From Hydrogenophaga pseudoflava (GTDB lineage: Bacteria > Pseudomonadota > Gammaproteobacteria > Burkholderiales > Burkholderiaceae_C), in NCBI RefSeq assembly GCF_031020795.1, contig NZ_JAVHJP010000003.1:55408-119407 (forward strand): a stretch of DNA of 64,000 nucleotides, given 5' to 3'. Every line of letters starts with the position of its first letter. Within the stretch, counting starts at the first letter, position 1. The position numbers and the translations under genes were made by a program. Positions 17,046 to 25,071 of this stretch are shown here, one piece after another. The notes beneath the pieces are model-generated. The model saw nothing but the letters and a program-made list of their open reading frames with translations. It had not been told where the DNA came from and made no database searches.

Positions 17046-18053
17046 TCAGGCGGCGCAGCAGGCGCTGATGCGATCAAACATTTCCCGCTTTCGTTGCTCG
17101 GAGACGAAGCTGGCCTCCACGCTGTTGCGCGCCAGCTGGGCCACATCCTCGCGGCCGAGGCCCAGGGCCTGCACCGTCTGTTCGAAGTTGGCGTTCATGT
17201 AGCCGCCGAAATAGGCCGGGTCGTCCGAATTGACCGTTGCACACAGGCCCGCGTCCAGCATCTTCTTGAGCGGGTGGTCGCGCAGGTCGTCCACCACGCA
17301 GAGCTTGAGGTTGGAGAGCGGACACACCGTCAGCGGCATCCGCGTGTGGGCCAGCTCGGCCATGAGCAGCGGGTCCGCCAGCGCGGCCACGCCATGGTCG
17401 ATGCGCTGCACCTTGAGCAGGTCGATGGCCTGCCACATGTACTCGGGCGGCCCTTCCTCGCCGGCGTGCGCCACGAGCTTCAGGCCCAGCTCGCGGCAGC
17501 GCGCGAACACGCGCTCGAATTTCTCGGGAGGGTGCCCGACTTCGCTCGAATCCAGCCCGACGCCGATGAAGTGCTCCTGGTACGGCAGCGCCGCTTCCAG
17601 CGTGGCGAAGGCGTCCTCCTCGCTCAGGTGGCGCAGGAAGCACAGGATCAGGGCCGAGCTGATGCCCAGTTCACTCTGCGCTTTCTTGCAGGCACCCGAC
17701 AGGCCCTCGATCACCGACGCCATGGGCACGCCGCGCGCGGTGTGGGTCTGCGGATCGAAGAACAGCTCGGCGTGGATCACGTTGTCGGCCCGGGCACGCA
17801 GGAAGTAGGCCCAGGCCATGTCATGGAAGTCCTGCGGCTGCAGCAGCACGCTGGCCCCGGCGTAGTAGATGTCCAGGAAACTCTGCAGGTCGGTGAAGGC
17901 GTAGGCCGCGCGCAGCGCCTCCACGCTCGGGTAGGCCAGCGGCACAGCGTTTCGCTTCGCAAGTTCAAAGATCAGCTCGGGTTCGAGCGAGCCCTCGATG
18001 TGGATGTGCAGTTCGGCCTTGGGGATGGCCCGGGCGAGTTCGATGGCGTTCAT
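17046..18053 (-). CDS. Adenine/adenosine deaminase (Add family)
   Basis: This 335-residue zinc hydrolase deaminates adenosine or adenine. Motifs are HIHIEGS (metal HxH), HAGEEG (catalytic Glu), IDHG and NSDDPAYF (metal Asp). The opening IPKAELHIHIEGSLEPELIFELA is closer to the bacterial adenine deaminases of the Add fold than to E. coli adenosine deaminase, so adenine to hypoxanthine is my preferred reaction. The start at 18051-18053 follows GAAAGGAAAA; the reading frame is open further upstream but there overlaps the Rieske gene. It is 10 bases downstream of that gene, so the two are co-transcribed. Confidence 0.88.
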   Translation of the reverse strand: MNAIELARAIPKAELHIHIEGSLEPELIFELAKRNAVPLAYPSVEALRAAYAFTDLQSFLDIYYAGASVLLQPQDFHDMAWAYFLRARADNVIHAELFFDPQTHTARGVPMASVIEGLSGACKKAQSELGISSALILCFLRHLSEEDAFATLEAALPYQEHFIGVGLDSSEVGHPPEKFERVFARCRELGLKLVAHAGEEGPPEYMWQAIDLLKVQRIDHGVAALADPLLMAELAHTRMPLTVCPLSNLKLCVVDDLRDHPLKKMLDAGLCATVNSDDPAYFGGYMNANFEQTVQALGLGREDVAQLARNSVEASFVSEQRKREMFDRISACCAA

Positions 18054-18063
18054 GGTTTTCCTT

Positions 18064-19131
18064 TCAGCAGACACCGAGCGCGACGCCGGTGCGGGCCAGA
18101 TAACGGCGGTAGGCGCTGGACATGCGGTCGGCTGGGCCGTGCACTTCGGCAATCGCACCATCCTTGCCGATGGGCAGGCGCCGGGGCTGTTGCGATTCCA
18201 CGATGGGCTTGTCCTGTCCGAACACCTCGTCCTGGAAAGCACGCAGCTCTTCGTCGTCGCTCAGGTCGCCCAGCGTGGCCATGGCGAACCAGGCGGTGCA
18301 GGCCTCGGGGCCGTCGGGCCGGATGAAGAGTGCAATCGCATTGCTGACCGTGTCGCCCTCGGCCGCATCCTTGCGCAGGATGGCCGCGAACGGGTGCGGC
18401 ACTTCGTAGCGGTAGGCCACCCAGCCGCCCTCTTCAGCGCCCGCATAGCCCTTGGGCTGCCAAGCCTTGCATTCGCGCGCGTGCACGCCGTCGGCGTCTT
18501 CGTCCACCCGGCCGGTGTCCACCTGGGCGTGGCTGCGCGCGCCCAGCCAGCCTTCGTGCACGAAGCCGAAGTGGCTCAGGTCCAGGAAGTTCTCCACCAG
18601 CCGGGGCGCGCTGGTCTCCACCGTGTAGGGGCCGCAGATCACCTGCCGCCACAGCGGGTCGCCCCAGGGCTCGAACGCGGGCGGAGACGACAAAGAGGCG
18701 GGCAGCTGCGACAGGTCCGGCCGCTCCAGCCGCACCCACACCAGGCCATGGCATTCCTGCGCCTCGAACACCTGGGCGCAGTGCGCCTTGGGTGGCTCGA
18801 AGGCCGGTGCCGCCGGCACGTGCACGCAGCGCCCCACGGACACCGGCGCACCGTGGTGGCCCTGCGCCGCGGCACCATCGCCCGCGAACTGCCAGCCGTG
18901 GTAGGGGCACTCCAGCCGCGCGCCGTGCAGGTGCGTGAGCACCCGCCCCAGCGACAGCCTCGCGCCCCGGTGCGGACAGCGGTCTGCCCAGGCGTGCACC
19001 ACGCCGGGCTGGCCCTCGTGGCCGTGCTCGCGCCACAGGACCACGTCCTGCCCCAGCAGCGACACGGCCACCGGCGCGTCCCGCAGGTGCATGCCTGCGA
19101 TGACCGGGTGCCAGAGTTGTCTTTCGATCAC
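18064..19131 (-). CDS. Rieske non-haem iron oxygenase, alpha subunit
   Basis: This 355-residue protein has an N-terminal Rieske [2Fe-2S] domain (CPHRG followed 17 residues later by CPYHGW) and a mononuclear iron site of the form N-x2-D-x2-H-x4-H (ENFLDLSHFGFVH). It would hydroxylate or demethylate an organic substrate with O2, taking electrons from a separate reductase that is not in this window. Size and layout match single-component-alpha oxygenases such as VanA and the methylxanthine N-demethylases NdmA/NdmB. Its place between a purine importer and an adenine deaminase suggests a purine-type substrate; this is inference. The GTG at 19129-19131 behind GGAGG is the start, as the neighbouring ATG is followed at once by a stop. 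Confidence 0.88.
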   Translation of the reverse strand: MIERQLWHPVIAGMHLRDAPVAVSLLGQDVVLWREHGHEGQPGVVHAWADRCPHRGARLSLGRVLTHLHGARLECPYHGWQFAGDGAAAQGHHGAPVSVGRCVHVPAAPAFEPPKAHCAQVFEAQECHGLVWVRLERPDLSQLPASLSSPPAFEPWGDPLWRQVICGPYTVETSAPRLVENFLDLSHFGFVHEGWLGARSHAQVDTGRVDEDADGVHARECKAWQPKGYAGAEEGGWVAYRYEVPHPFAAILRKDAAEGDTVSNAIALFIRPDGPEACTAWFAMATLGDLSDDEELRAFQDEVFGQDKPIVESQQPRRLPIGKDGAIAEVHGPADRMSSAYRRYLARTGVALGVC

Positions 19132-19143
19132 ATGACCTCCAAG

Positions 19144-19172
19144 AAAAAAAGCCGCTGCGGGTGCAGCGGCTT
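19144..19172 (-). terminator. Rho-independent terminator between the BMP and Rieske genes
   Basis: On the minus strand AAGCCGCTGC pairs with GCAGCGGCTT around a 4-base loop and is followed by TTTTTTTC. It ends about 10 bases before the Rieske gene's ribosome-binding site, so the Rieske-deaminase pair is transcribed either by read-through or from a promoter overlapping the hairpin. Confidence 0.9.
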
Positions 19173-19215
19173 TCGGCCAGGGCACCGCAGGTCCGGCTTC
19201 GCCGGCCTGCAGGTG

Positions 19216-19258
19216 CCGCCCCCTGGAGGGGGTCGCGCCTCCGGCGCGGCAGGGGGGG
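19216..19258. repeat. GC-rich intergenic palindromic element
   Basis: Two adjacent perfect palindromes, CCCCCT-GG-AGGGGG (19219-19232) and GCGCC-TCC-GGCGC (19235-19247), lie between the BMP stop codon and the terminator. A similarly placed element follows the gltI-type gene at 43961-44006. They look like dispersed extragenic palindromes that may protect the 3' end of the binding-protein mRNA. Confidence 0.5.
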
Positions 19259-19260
19259 AC

Positions 19261-20415
19261 TCAGTTCGGCAGCTTGCCTTCGACACCCTTGACGTAGAAC
19301 TTGATGCCGCCGAGGAACTTGTCGTCCGCCACAGCGTCCTTGGCCAGCACTTCCTTGCCGTCCTGGCCCACGATCGGGCCCTTCCAGATGGAGAAGGAAC
19401 CGTCCTTCAGGCCGGCCTTGATGGTGTCGATCTTGGCCTTGGCCTCGGCCGGCACGTCTTCGGCGATGGAGACCATGTCGATCGCGCCTTCCTTGTGGCC
19501 CCACCACACGCCACCCGTGCTCCAGGTGCCTTCCAGCGCGTCCTTGACGGCCTTCTTGTAGTACGGCCCCCAGTTGATGACGGCGGAACCCAGGTGGGCC
19601 TTGGGACCGTAGGCGGTCATGTCGGAATCCCAGCCGAAGGCCCGCTTGCCCATCTTCTCGGCGGTCTGCAGCACGGCCGACGAGTCGGTGTTCTGCATCA
19701 GCACGTCGGCACCGCCGTTGATCAGCGAGGTGGCGGCTTCGGTTTCCTTCGGCGGATCGAACCAGCCATTGACCCAGACCACCTTGGTCTTGACCTTGGG
19801 GTTCACCGACTGCGCGCCCAGCGTGAAGCTGTTGATGTTGCGGATCACTTCGGGGATTGGAATCGAGGCCACCACACCCAGCGTGTTGGACTTGGTCATG
19901 GAACCGGCGATCACGCCGGCCATGTAGGCACCCTCGTAGGTGCGGCTGTCGTAGGTGCGCATGTTCTCGGCCGTCTTGTAGCCGGTGGCGTGCTCGAACT
20001 TCACGTCCTTGAAGTCGGGCGCGACCTTGAGCATGGGCTCCATGTAGCCGAAGGTGGTGCCGAAGATCAGCTTGTTGCCCTGGCCGGCCAGGTCGCGCAG
20101 CACGCGCTCGGCGTCGGCGCTTTCGGGCACGTTCTCGACAAAGCTGGTCACGACCTTGTCACCGAACTCGGCCTCGACCGCCTTGCGGCCGTTGTCGTGG
20201 GCGAAGGTCCAGCCGCCGTCACCGACCGGACCGACGTAGGCGAAGGCCACCTTCAGCGGCTCGGCCTTGGGCGCTTCGGCGGCGGCCGGTGCCGGCGCGG
20301 GCGCTGCGGCCGGGGCGGCCGCCTCTTCCTTCTTGCCGCAGCCGATCAGGGCCGCGCTGGCCACGGCCGTCAGGGCCGCCAGCTTGATCAGGGAACGCTT
20401 GTTCAGGTCGGTCAT
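19261..20415 (-). CDS. BMP-family purine nucleoside/nucleobase-binding lipoprotein
   Basis: This 384-residue lipoprotein is the solute-binding part of the neighbouring importer. The signal ends in a lipobox (LIGC, lipidated Cys near residue 26) and is followed by an alanine/proline-rich linker. The mature domain has BMP/PnrA signatures: AFAYVGPVGDGGWTFAHDNG, FGTTFGYMEPMLKVA and YEGAYMAGVIAGSM. Relatives bind inosine, guanosine or other purine nucleosides; in this locus with guanine and adenine deaminases and xanthine dehydrogenase, purine bases are equally likely. It follows two permease genes and an ATPase gene on the same strand, and a terminator closes the unit. Confidence 0.92.
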   Translation of the reverse strand: MTDLNKRSLIKLAALTAVASAALIGCGKKEEAAAPAAAPAPAPAAAEAPKAEPLKVAFAYVGPVGDGGWTFAHDNGRKAVEAEFGDKVVTSFVENVPESADAERVLRDLAGQGNKLIFGTTFGYMEPMLKVAPDFKDVKFEHATGYKTAENMRTYDSRTYEGAYMAGVIAGSMTKSNTLGVVASIPIPEVIRNINSFTLGAQSVNPKVKTKVVWVNGWFDPPKETEAATSLINGGADVLMQNTDSSAVLQTAEKMGKRAFGWDSDMTAYGPKAHLGSAVINWGPYYKKAVKDALEGTWSTGGVWWGHKEGAIDMVSIAEDVPAEAKAKIDTIKAGLKDGSFSIWKGPIVGQDGKEVLAKDAVADDKFLGGIKFYVKGVEGKLPN

Positions 20416-20481
20416 GGAAACCTCTTGGTGGGTTGGGAGTGAAATGAAACGAACAGTGAATGATTATGAACCGGCACCAGC

Positions 20482-21402
20482 TCAGGAGCCCGGGTAGAAC
20501 GGCTTGCCGATCGAGGCGGGCATGTTCACGCGGATCCAGGTCGGGTTGCGCGAAATCAGCACCAGCACGGCGATGGTGGCGACGTAAGGCATCATGGTCA
20601 GGAACTGGCTCGGCACGTTGACGCCCATGCCCTGCAGGTGGAACTGCAGCATGGTCACGCCACCGAACAGGTAGGCACCAAGCAACACGCGTGCCGGGCG
20701 CCAGGTGGCGAACGTCGTCAGCGCCAGCGCGATCCAGCCCTTGCCGGCGATCATGCCCTCCACCCACAGCGGGGTGTAGACGGTGGACACATAGGCCCCG
20801 GCGAGGCCGCACAGCGCCCCGCCGGCCATGACCGACATCAGGCGGATGCGACGCACCGGGTAGCCCAGCGCGTGCGCCGATTCAGGGCTCTCGCCCACGC
20901 TGCGCAGCACCAGACCGGCACGGGTTCGGAACAGGAACCAGATCAGCCCGAACATCAGGCCCACGCAGACATAGACCATGGGGTGGTGCCGGAACAGCGC
21001 GTTGCCGAGGAAGGGGATGTCGGACAGCAGCGGGATGGCGAACTGGCCCTGCTCGGGCAGCTTGGCCTGCACATACGAGGTGCCGGCGAAGGCCGAGAAG
21101 CCGGCGCCGAACAGGGACAGCGCCAGCCCGGTGGCGTACTGGTTGGTGTTGAGCCAGATCACCAGACCGCCGAAGATGGCGGCCAGCAGCGCGCCGGCGG
21201 CCATGCCGGCGGCGAAGCCCGCCACCGTGCTGCCGGTGTGCACCACGGTGGCGAAACCGGCCAGGGCGGCGCAGAGCATCATGCCCTCGGCGCCCAGGTT
21301 GACGATGCCGGCCTTCTCGTTGATCAGCAGGCCCAGCGAGGCGATGGCCAGCACGGTGCCGGCGTTGAGCGAGGCGGCGATGAGGAGTGCGGTGGATTCC
21401 AT
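20482..21402 (-). CDS. Purine ABC transporter permease (NupQ-like)
   Basis: This 306-residue permease of the BMP-associated (RbsC/BPD_transp_2) family has about nine hydrophobic segments and the family stretch GLLINEKAGIVNLGAEGMMLCAALAGF near residues 23-50. It pairs with the permease encoded immediately upstream (2-base gap) to form the heterodimeric membrane channel. The ATG at 21400-21402 is chosen because it follows the upstream stop and gives the normal length; longer readings run through the upstream gene in the wrong frame. Confidence 0.92.
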   Translation of the reverse strand: MESTALLIAASLNAGTVLAIASLGLLINEKAGIVNLGAEGMMLCAALAGFATVVHTGSTVAGFAAGMAAGALLAAIFGGLVIWLNTNQYATGLALSLFGAGFSAFAGTSYVQAKLPEQGQFAIPLLSDIPFLGNALFRHHPMVYVCVGLMFGLIWFLFRTRAGLVLRSVGESPESAHALGYPVRRIRLMSVMAGGALCGLAGAYVSTVYTPLWVEGMIAGKGWIALALTTFATWRPARVLLGAYLFGGVTMLQFHLQGMGVNVPSQFLTMMPYVATIAVLVLISRNPTWIRVNMPASIGKPFYPGS

Positions 21403-21404
21403 GA

Positions 21405-22460
21405 TCACTTCTTCCAGACGACGCGGTACGCAATGAGGGTGTCGCAGGCCAGCAGGGCGAACAGCAGCAGGCCCTGGAACACGCCGGTGATGGACTTGGG
21501 CAGGCCCAGGCGCGACTGCGCGAGCTCGCCGCCGATGTAGAACATGCTCATCAGGATGGCCGAGAACACGATGCCCACCGGGTGCAGGCGGCCGACGAAG
21601 GCCACGATGATGGCGGCGAAGCCGTAGCCCGCCGGCACATAGGGCGTGAGCTGGCCGATGGGCCCGGCCACCTCCAGCGCGCCCGCCAGCCCGGCCATGC
21701 CACCGGAAGTGAGCAGCGCGATCCACAGCGCCTTGCGCGAGGAGAAGCCCGCATAGCGCGCCGCCGCCGGCGCCAGACCGCCCACCTGCTGGGCAAAGCC
21801 CGAATAGGTGCGGAACAGGAACACCCACACCGCCGCGACACCCGCCAGCGCCAGCAGCAGGCCGATGTTCAGGCGCGAACCCTGCACCAGCCTGGGAATC
21901 TGCGTGACCGACTCGAAGGTCTTGGTCTGCGGGAAGTTGTAGCCCATAGGGTCTTTCCAGGGGCCATAGACCAGGTAGTTGAGCACCTGCACCGCCACGT
22001 AGACCAGCATCAGACTGACCAGGATTTCGTTGGCATTGAAGCGGTCGCGCAGCAGCGCCGTGATGCCGGCCCAGAGCATGCCGCCCAGCACACCGGCCAC
22101 GATGATGGCCGGCACGATCCAGGCGCCCGTTTCCCCGGTGGCGGTGAGCGCCACGCCGGACGCGAAGATGGCGCCGATGAGGTACTGGCCTTCGGCGCCG
22201 ATGTTCCAGACGTTGGAGCGGAAACACACCGCCAACCCCAGCGCGATGATCAGCAGCGGCGCGGCCTTGACCATCAGCTCGGACAGCGCGTAGGTGCTTT
22301 TGACCGGCTCCCAGAAGAACACCTGCAGGCCGCGCACAGGGTCCTTGCCCAGGGCGGCGAACAGGATCACGCCGATGACCACGGTGATGGCCAGCGCCAG
22401 CAGCGGCGAGGCATAACCCCAGCGCGCCGACGGCTGGGGACGGACTTCAAGCCGCAGCAT
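21405..22460 (-). CDS. Purine ABC transporter permease (NupP-like)
   Basis: This 351-residue permease is the longer partner of the pair, with an N-terminal helix followed by a periplasmic loop and eight or more transmembrane segments. GLAVCFRSNVWNIGAEGQYLIGAIFASG (about residues 75-103) is the counterpart of the NLGAEG motif in the other permease. Its ATG overlaps the end of the ATPase gene by 14 bases, so translation is coupled. Order ATPase-permease-permease-binding protein is that of the bacterial nucleoside importers. Confidence 0.92.
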   Translation of the reverse strand: MLRLEVRPQPSARWGYASPLLALAITVVIGVILFAALGKDPVRGLQVFFWEPVKSTYALSELMVKAAPLLIIALGLAVCFRSNVWNIGAEGQYLIGAIFASGVALTATGETGAWIVPAIIVAGVLGGMLWAGITALLRDRFNANEILVSLMLVYVAVQVLNYLVYGPWKDPMGYNFPQTKTFESVTQIPRLVQGSRLNIGLLLALAGVAAVWVFLFRTYSGFAQQVGGLAPAAARYAGFSSRKALWIALLTSGGMAGLAGALEVAGPIGQLTPYVPAGYGFAAIIVAFVGRLHPVGIVFSAILMSMFYIGGELAQSRLGLPKSITGVFQGLLLFALLACDTLIAYRVVWKK

Positions 22461-23991
22461 GGGCGGACTCCTTGTTCTTGTGGTGGTGTGCGGCGTCGTC
22501 CCACAGGCCCGACATCCATTCGCCGATGCGCTCGACGGTGGCGTCGGCGCGGTCGATGCTGGGAGAGAGCCGCCCCTTGGCGATCACGTGCAGGCGGTCG
22601 CTGATTTCGAACAGCTCGTCCAGCTCCTCGCTGACCACCAGCACCGCGCAGCCTGCGTCGCGCAGCCTGAGGATCTCCCCGCGGATCTGCGCCGAGGCGC
22701 CCACGTCCACGCCCCACGTGGGCTGGCTGACGATGAGCAGCTTCGGCTGGGCCTCGATCTCGCGGCCGACGATGAACTTCTGCAGGTTGCCGCCCGAGAG
22801 CGACTTGGCCGCGGCACCCGGCCCGTTGGCCTTGACCTTGTAGCGCGCGATGATGTCTTCGGCCTGGGCCTTGAGTGCGCCCAGCTTCAGCCAGCCGCCC
22901 GCGCCCACCGCGTCGCGGCGCGAGAGCAGCAGGTTCTGCGCCAGCGACAGCGTGGGCACCGCGCCACGGCCCAGGCGCTCTTCGGGCACGAAGTGCAGGC
23001 CCAGGGCGCGCCGGCGGCCCGGCGGCAGCCGCGAGGCGTCCTGCCCCAGCACGCTGATGCTGCCGGCCGGCGCGCGCCGGTCCTCGCCCGACAGCGCAAC
23101 GAGGAGCTCGCCCTGGCCATTGCCCGACACGCCGGCGATGCCCACCACCTCGCCCGCGCGCACGGTCAGTGCGATGTTGGCCAGGTCGGTGCCGAAGGGG
23201 TCTTCGCTGGCCAGCGTGAGGTTCTGCACCTGCAGCACCGCAGCGCCGGCGTTGAGCGCGCGGGCCTCCAGCGCGGGCGGCTCGGCGCCGATCATCAGGC
23301 GCGAGAGCGAGGCGTTGCTTTCGTTCTGCGGGTTGCACACGCCCGTGACCTGGCCGCCACGCAGCACCGTGCAGGCGGTGCACAACTCGCGGATCTCGTG
23401 CAGCTTGTGGCTGATGTAGAGAATGGAGCAGCCTTCGGACGCCAGTTTTTTGAGCACCACGAAGAGCTTTTCCACCGCCTGCGGCGTCAGCACCGAGGTG
23501 GGTTCGTCCAGGATCAGCAGCTGCGGGCCGGTCAGCAGGGCGCGGATGATTTCCACCCGCTGCATCTCGCCCACGCTGAGTGTGTGCACCGGGCGCTTGG
23601 GGTCGATGTCCAGGCCGTATTCGGCGGCCGTGGCGTCGATGCTGGCCGTCACCTCGTTGAGCGTGAGCGCCTTGTCCAGGCCCAGCCAGACATTCTCGGC
23701 GACGGTGAGGGTGTCGAACAGGCTGAAATGCTGGAACACCATGCTGATGCCCAGCGCCCGCGCTTCCTGCGGGTTGCGGATGTGCACCGGCTGGCCGTTG
23801 AACATCACTGCGCCCTCGTCGGGTTTGACCGAGCCGTAGATGATCTTCATCAGCGTGGACTTGCCGGCGCCGTTCTCGCCCAGCACGGCGTGCACCTCGC
23901 CGGGGGCGACAGAGAGCGACACATTGCTGTTGGCGACCACGCCAGGGTAGCGCTTGGTGATGCCGGTCAGCTGCAGTCGGGGGGTCGTCAA
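22447..23991 (-). CDS. Purine ABC transporter ATPase (NupO-like, two NBDs)
   Basis: This 514-residue protein has two fused nucleotide-binding domains, as is standard for nucleoside and ribose-type importers. The first has Walker [10 protein letters not shown] near residue 37, signature LSVGEMQR and Walker B LLILDEPTS. The second is degenerate at Walker A (GVSGNGQGE) and has signature LSGGNLQK, with LIVSQPTWGVD in place of a standard Walker B. The start is a TTG at 23989-23991, six bases after a strong AAGGAG. It lies 31 bases after the LysR gene stop on the same strand, so the regulator could be co-transcribed. Confidence 0.93.
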   Translation of the reverse strand: MTTPRLQLTGITKRYPGVVANSNVSLSVAPGEVHAVLGENGAGKSTLMKIIYGSVKPDEGAVMFNGQPVHIRNPQEARALGISMVFQHFSLFDTLTVAENVWLGLDKALTLNEVTASIDATAAEYGLDIDPKRPVHTLSVGEMQRVEIIRALLTGPQLLILDEPTSVLTPQAVEKLFVVLKKLASEGCSILYISHKLHEIRELCTACTVLRGGQVTGVCNPQNESNASLSRLMIGAEPPALEARALNAGAAVLQVQNLTLASEDPFGTDLANIALTVRAGEVVGIAGVSGNGQGELLVALSGEDRRAPAGSISVLGQDASRLPPGRRRALGLHFVPEERLGRGAVPTLSLAQNLLLSRRDAVGAGGWLKLGALKAQAEDIIARYKVKANGPGAAAKSLSGGNLQKFIVGREIEAQPKLLIVSQPTWGVDVGASAQIRGEILRLRDAGCAVLVVSEELDELFEISDRLHVIAKGRLSPSIDRADATVERIGEWMSGLWDDAAHHHKNKESAHAAA

Positions 23992-24022
23992 GGCGATCTC
24001 CTTCTCGTTGTGGTGGGGGGTC

Positions 24023-24976
24023 TCAGGCCGCGGCGGCCTCGGGTTCGGCGCGGCGCAGCGAGGCCGCCACGGTCTTGATCTGCTCGCGCAGCCAGCGGCC
24101 CGCGCTGGAGGCGTGGGTGCGCTCGTGCCAGAGCTGGTAGTACATCATTCGCGGGAACTCCACCGGACAGGGCAGCACCTGCACCGGCAGCGCACCGACG
24201 TAGCGCTCGGCGTACTGGCGGCCGGTGGTCAGCACCAGCAGGGTGCCCGCCACCATGGCCGGAATCAGGCCGAAGTGCGGGCAGCGCGCGGTGATGTTGC
24301 GCACCAGACCCTGGCTGGCCAGGTGTTCGTCGATGAAGCCGCGCGCGCCGGGGTGGGTGGGCGTGGGGGCGATGTGTTCGGCCGCCAGCCAGGCCTCGGT
24401 GTCCCAGCCGCGGCGCGCGGCCGGATGGTGGCTGGCCACCAGGCAGACCACCTCGTCGCCGAACAGGCGGCCCAGGTGCAGCTCCTGCGGCGGCTTGGGC
24501 CAGTTGCCGATCACCACGTCGTAGTGGCCCTGGGCCAGGTGGGCGCGGTAGTCGGCGTCGGCCGACAGCGGGTGGATATCGATGCCGCAGTTCGGTGCCG
24601 AGGTCTTGACCTGCGTCACCAGCTGGGGCAGGAACAGCGGGTCCAGGTAATCGCTGGCGGCCAGGCTGAAGGTCTGGCGCGCGGTGGCCGGGTCGAAGGC
24701 GCGGGCGTCGGAGAACAGCATCTCGGCGCTGCGCAGGATCTCGGCCGCGGGTTCGATCATGCGCAGCCCCGCCACGGTGGGCACCATGCTGGCGCCCGAG
24801 CGCACCAGAAGGGGGTCTCCCGCCAGTTCGCGCAGGCGCTTGAGCGAGGCGCTGACCGCCGGCTGGTACATGCCCAGCCGCAGCGCCGCCCGCGACACGC
24901 TGCGTTCCGTCAGGACGGTGTGCAGCACGCGGATCAGGTGCAGGTCAATCTTGTCGAACATGGAGACGTATTTCAT
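24023..24976 (-). CDS. LysR-type regulator of the purine locus
   Basis: This 317-residue LysR protein has an N-terminal helix-turn-helix (ERSVSRAALRLGMYQPAVSASL, about residues 24-45) and an effector domain of the NodD/PA2220-like type. It stands between the purine importer operon (same strand) and divergent xdhA, which strongly suggests control of both. The start is the ATG at 24974-24976; an ATG five codons later is possible. Ligand unknown; urate, xanthine or hypoxanthine are natural candidates. The C-terminus is an alanine/glutamate-rich tail. Confidence 0.85.
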   Translation of the reverse strand: MKYVSMFDKIDLHLIRVLHTVLTERSVSRAALRLGMYQPAVSASLKRLRELAGDPLLVRSGASMVPTVAGLRMIEPAAEILRSAEMLFSDARAFDPATARQTFSLAASDYLDPLFLPQLVTQVKTSAPNCGIDIHPLSADADYRAHLAQGHYDVVIGNWPKPPQELHLGRLFGDEVVCLVASHHPAARRGWDTEAWLAAEHIAPTPTHPGARGFIDEHLASQGLVRNITARCPHFGLIPAMVAGTLLVLTTGRQYAERYVGALPVQVLPCPVEFPRMMYYQLWHERTHASSAGRWLREQIKTVAASLRRAEPEAAAA

Positions 24977-25071
24977 ACCTGGAGCTCATGCGCGCGGATG
25001 GAGGTTCCGGCATTCTCGCCATACGCCTGAGCATATGTTGTGCCACGGCCCCCGGCGCTATGCTGGCCCGC
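24977..25071. promoter_or_regulatory. LysR-xdhA divergent control region
   Basis: The 95-base gap contains an inverted repeat CATA-N10-TATG (25020-25037), of the size and symmetry expected for a LysR-type binding site. It lies about 35 bases before the xdhA start. I could not assign -35/-10 elements with confidence. Confidence 0.4.

Noticed and set aside
24988-25071. Extended xdhA start upstream of 25060
   Set aside because: The extra residues lie in the regulator-xdhA control region and have no resemblance to the XdhA N-terminus.
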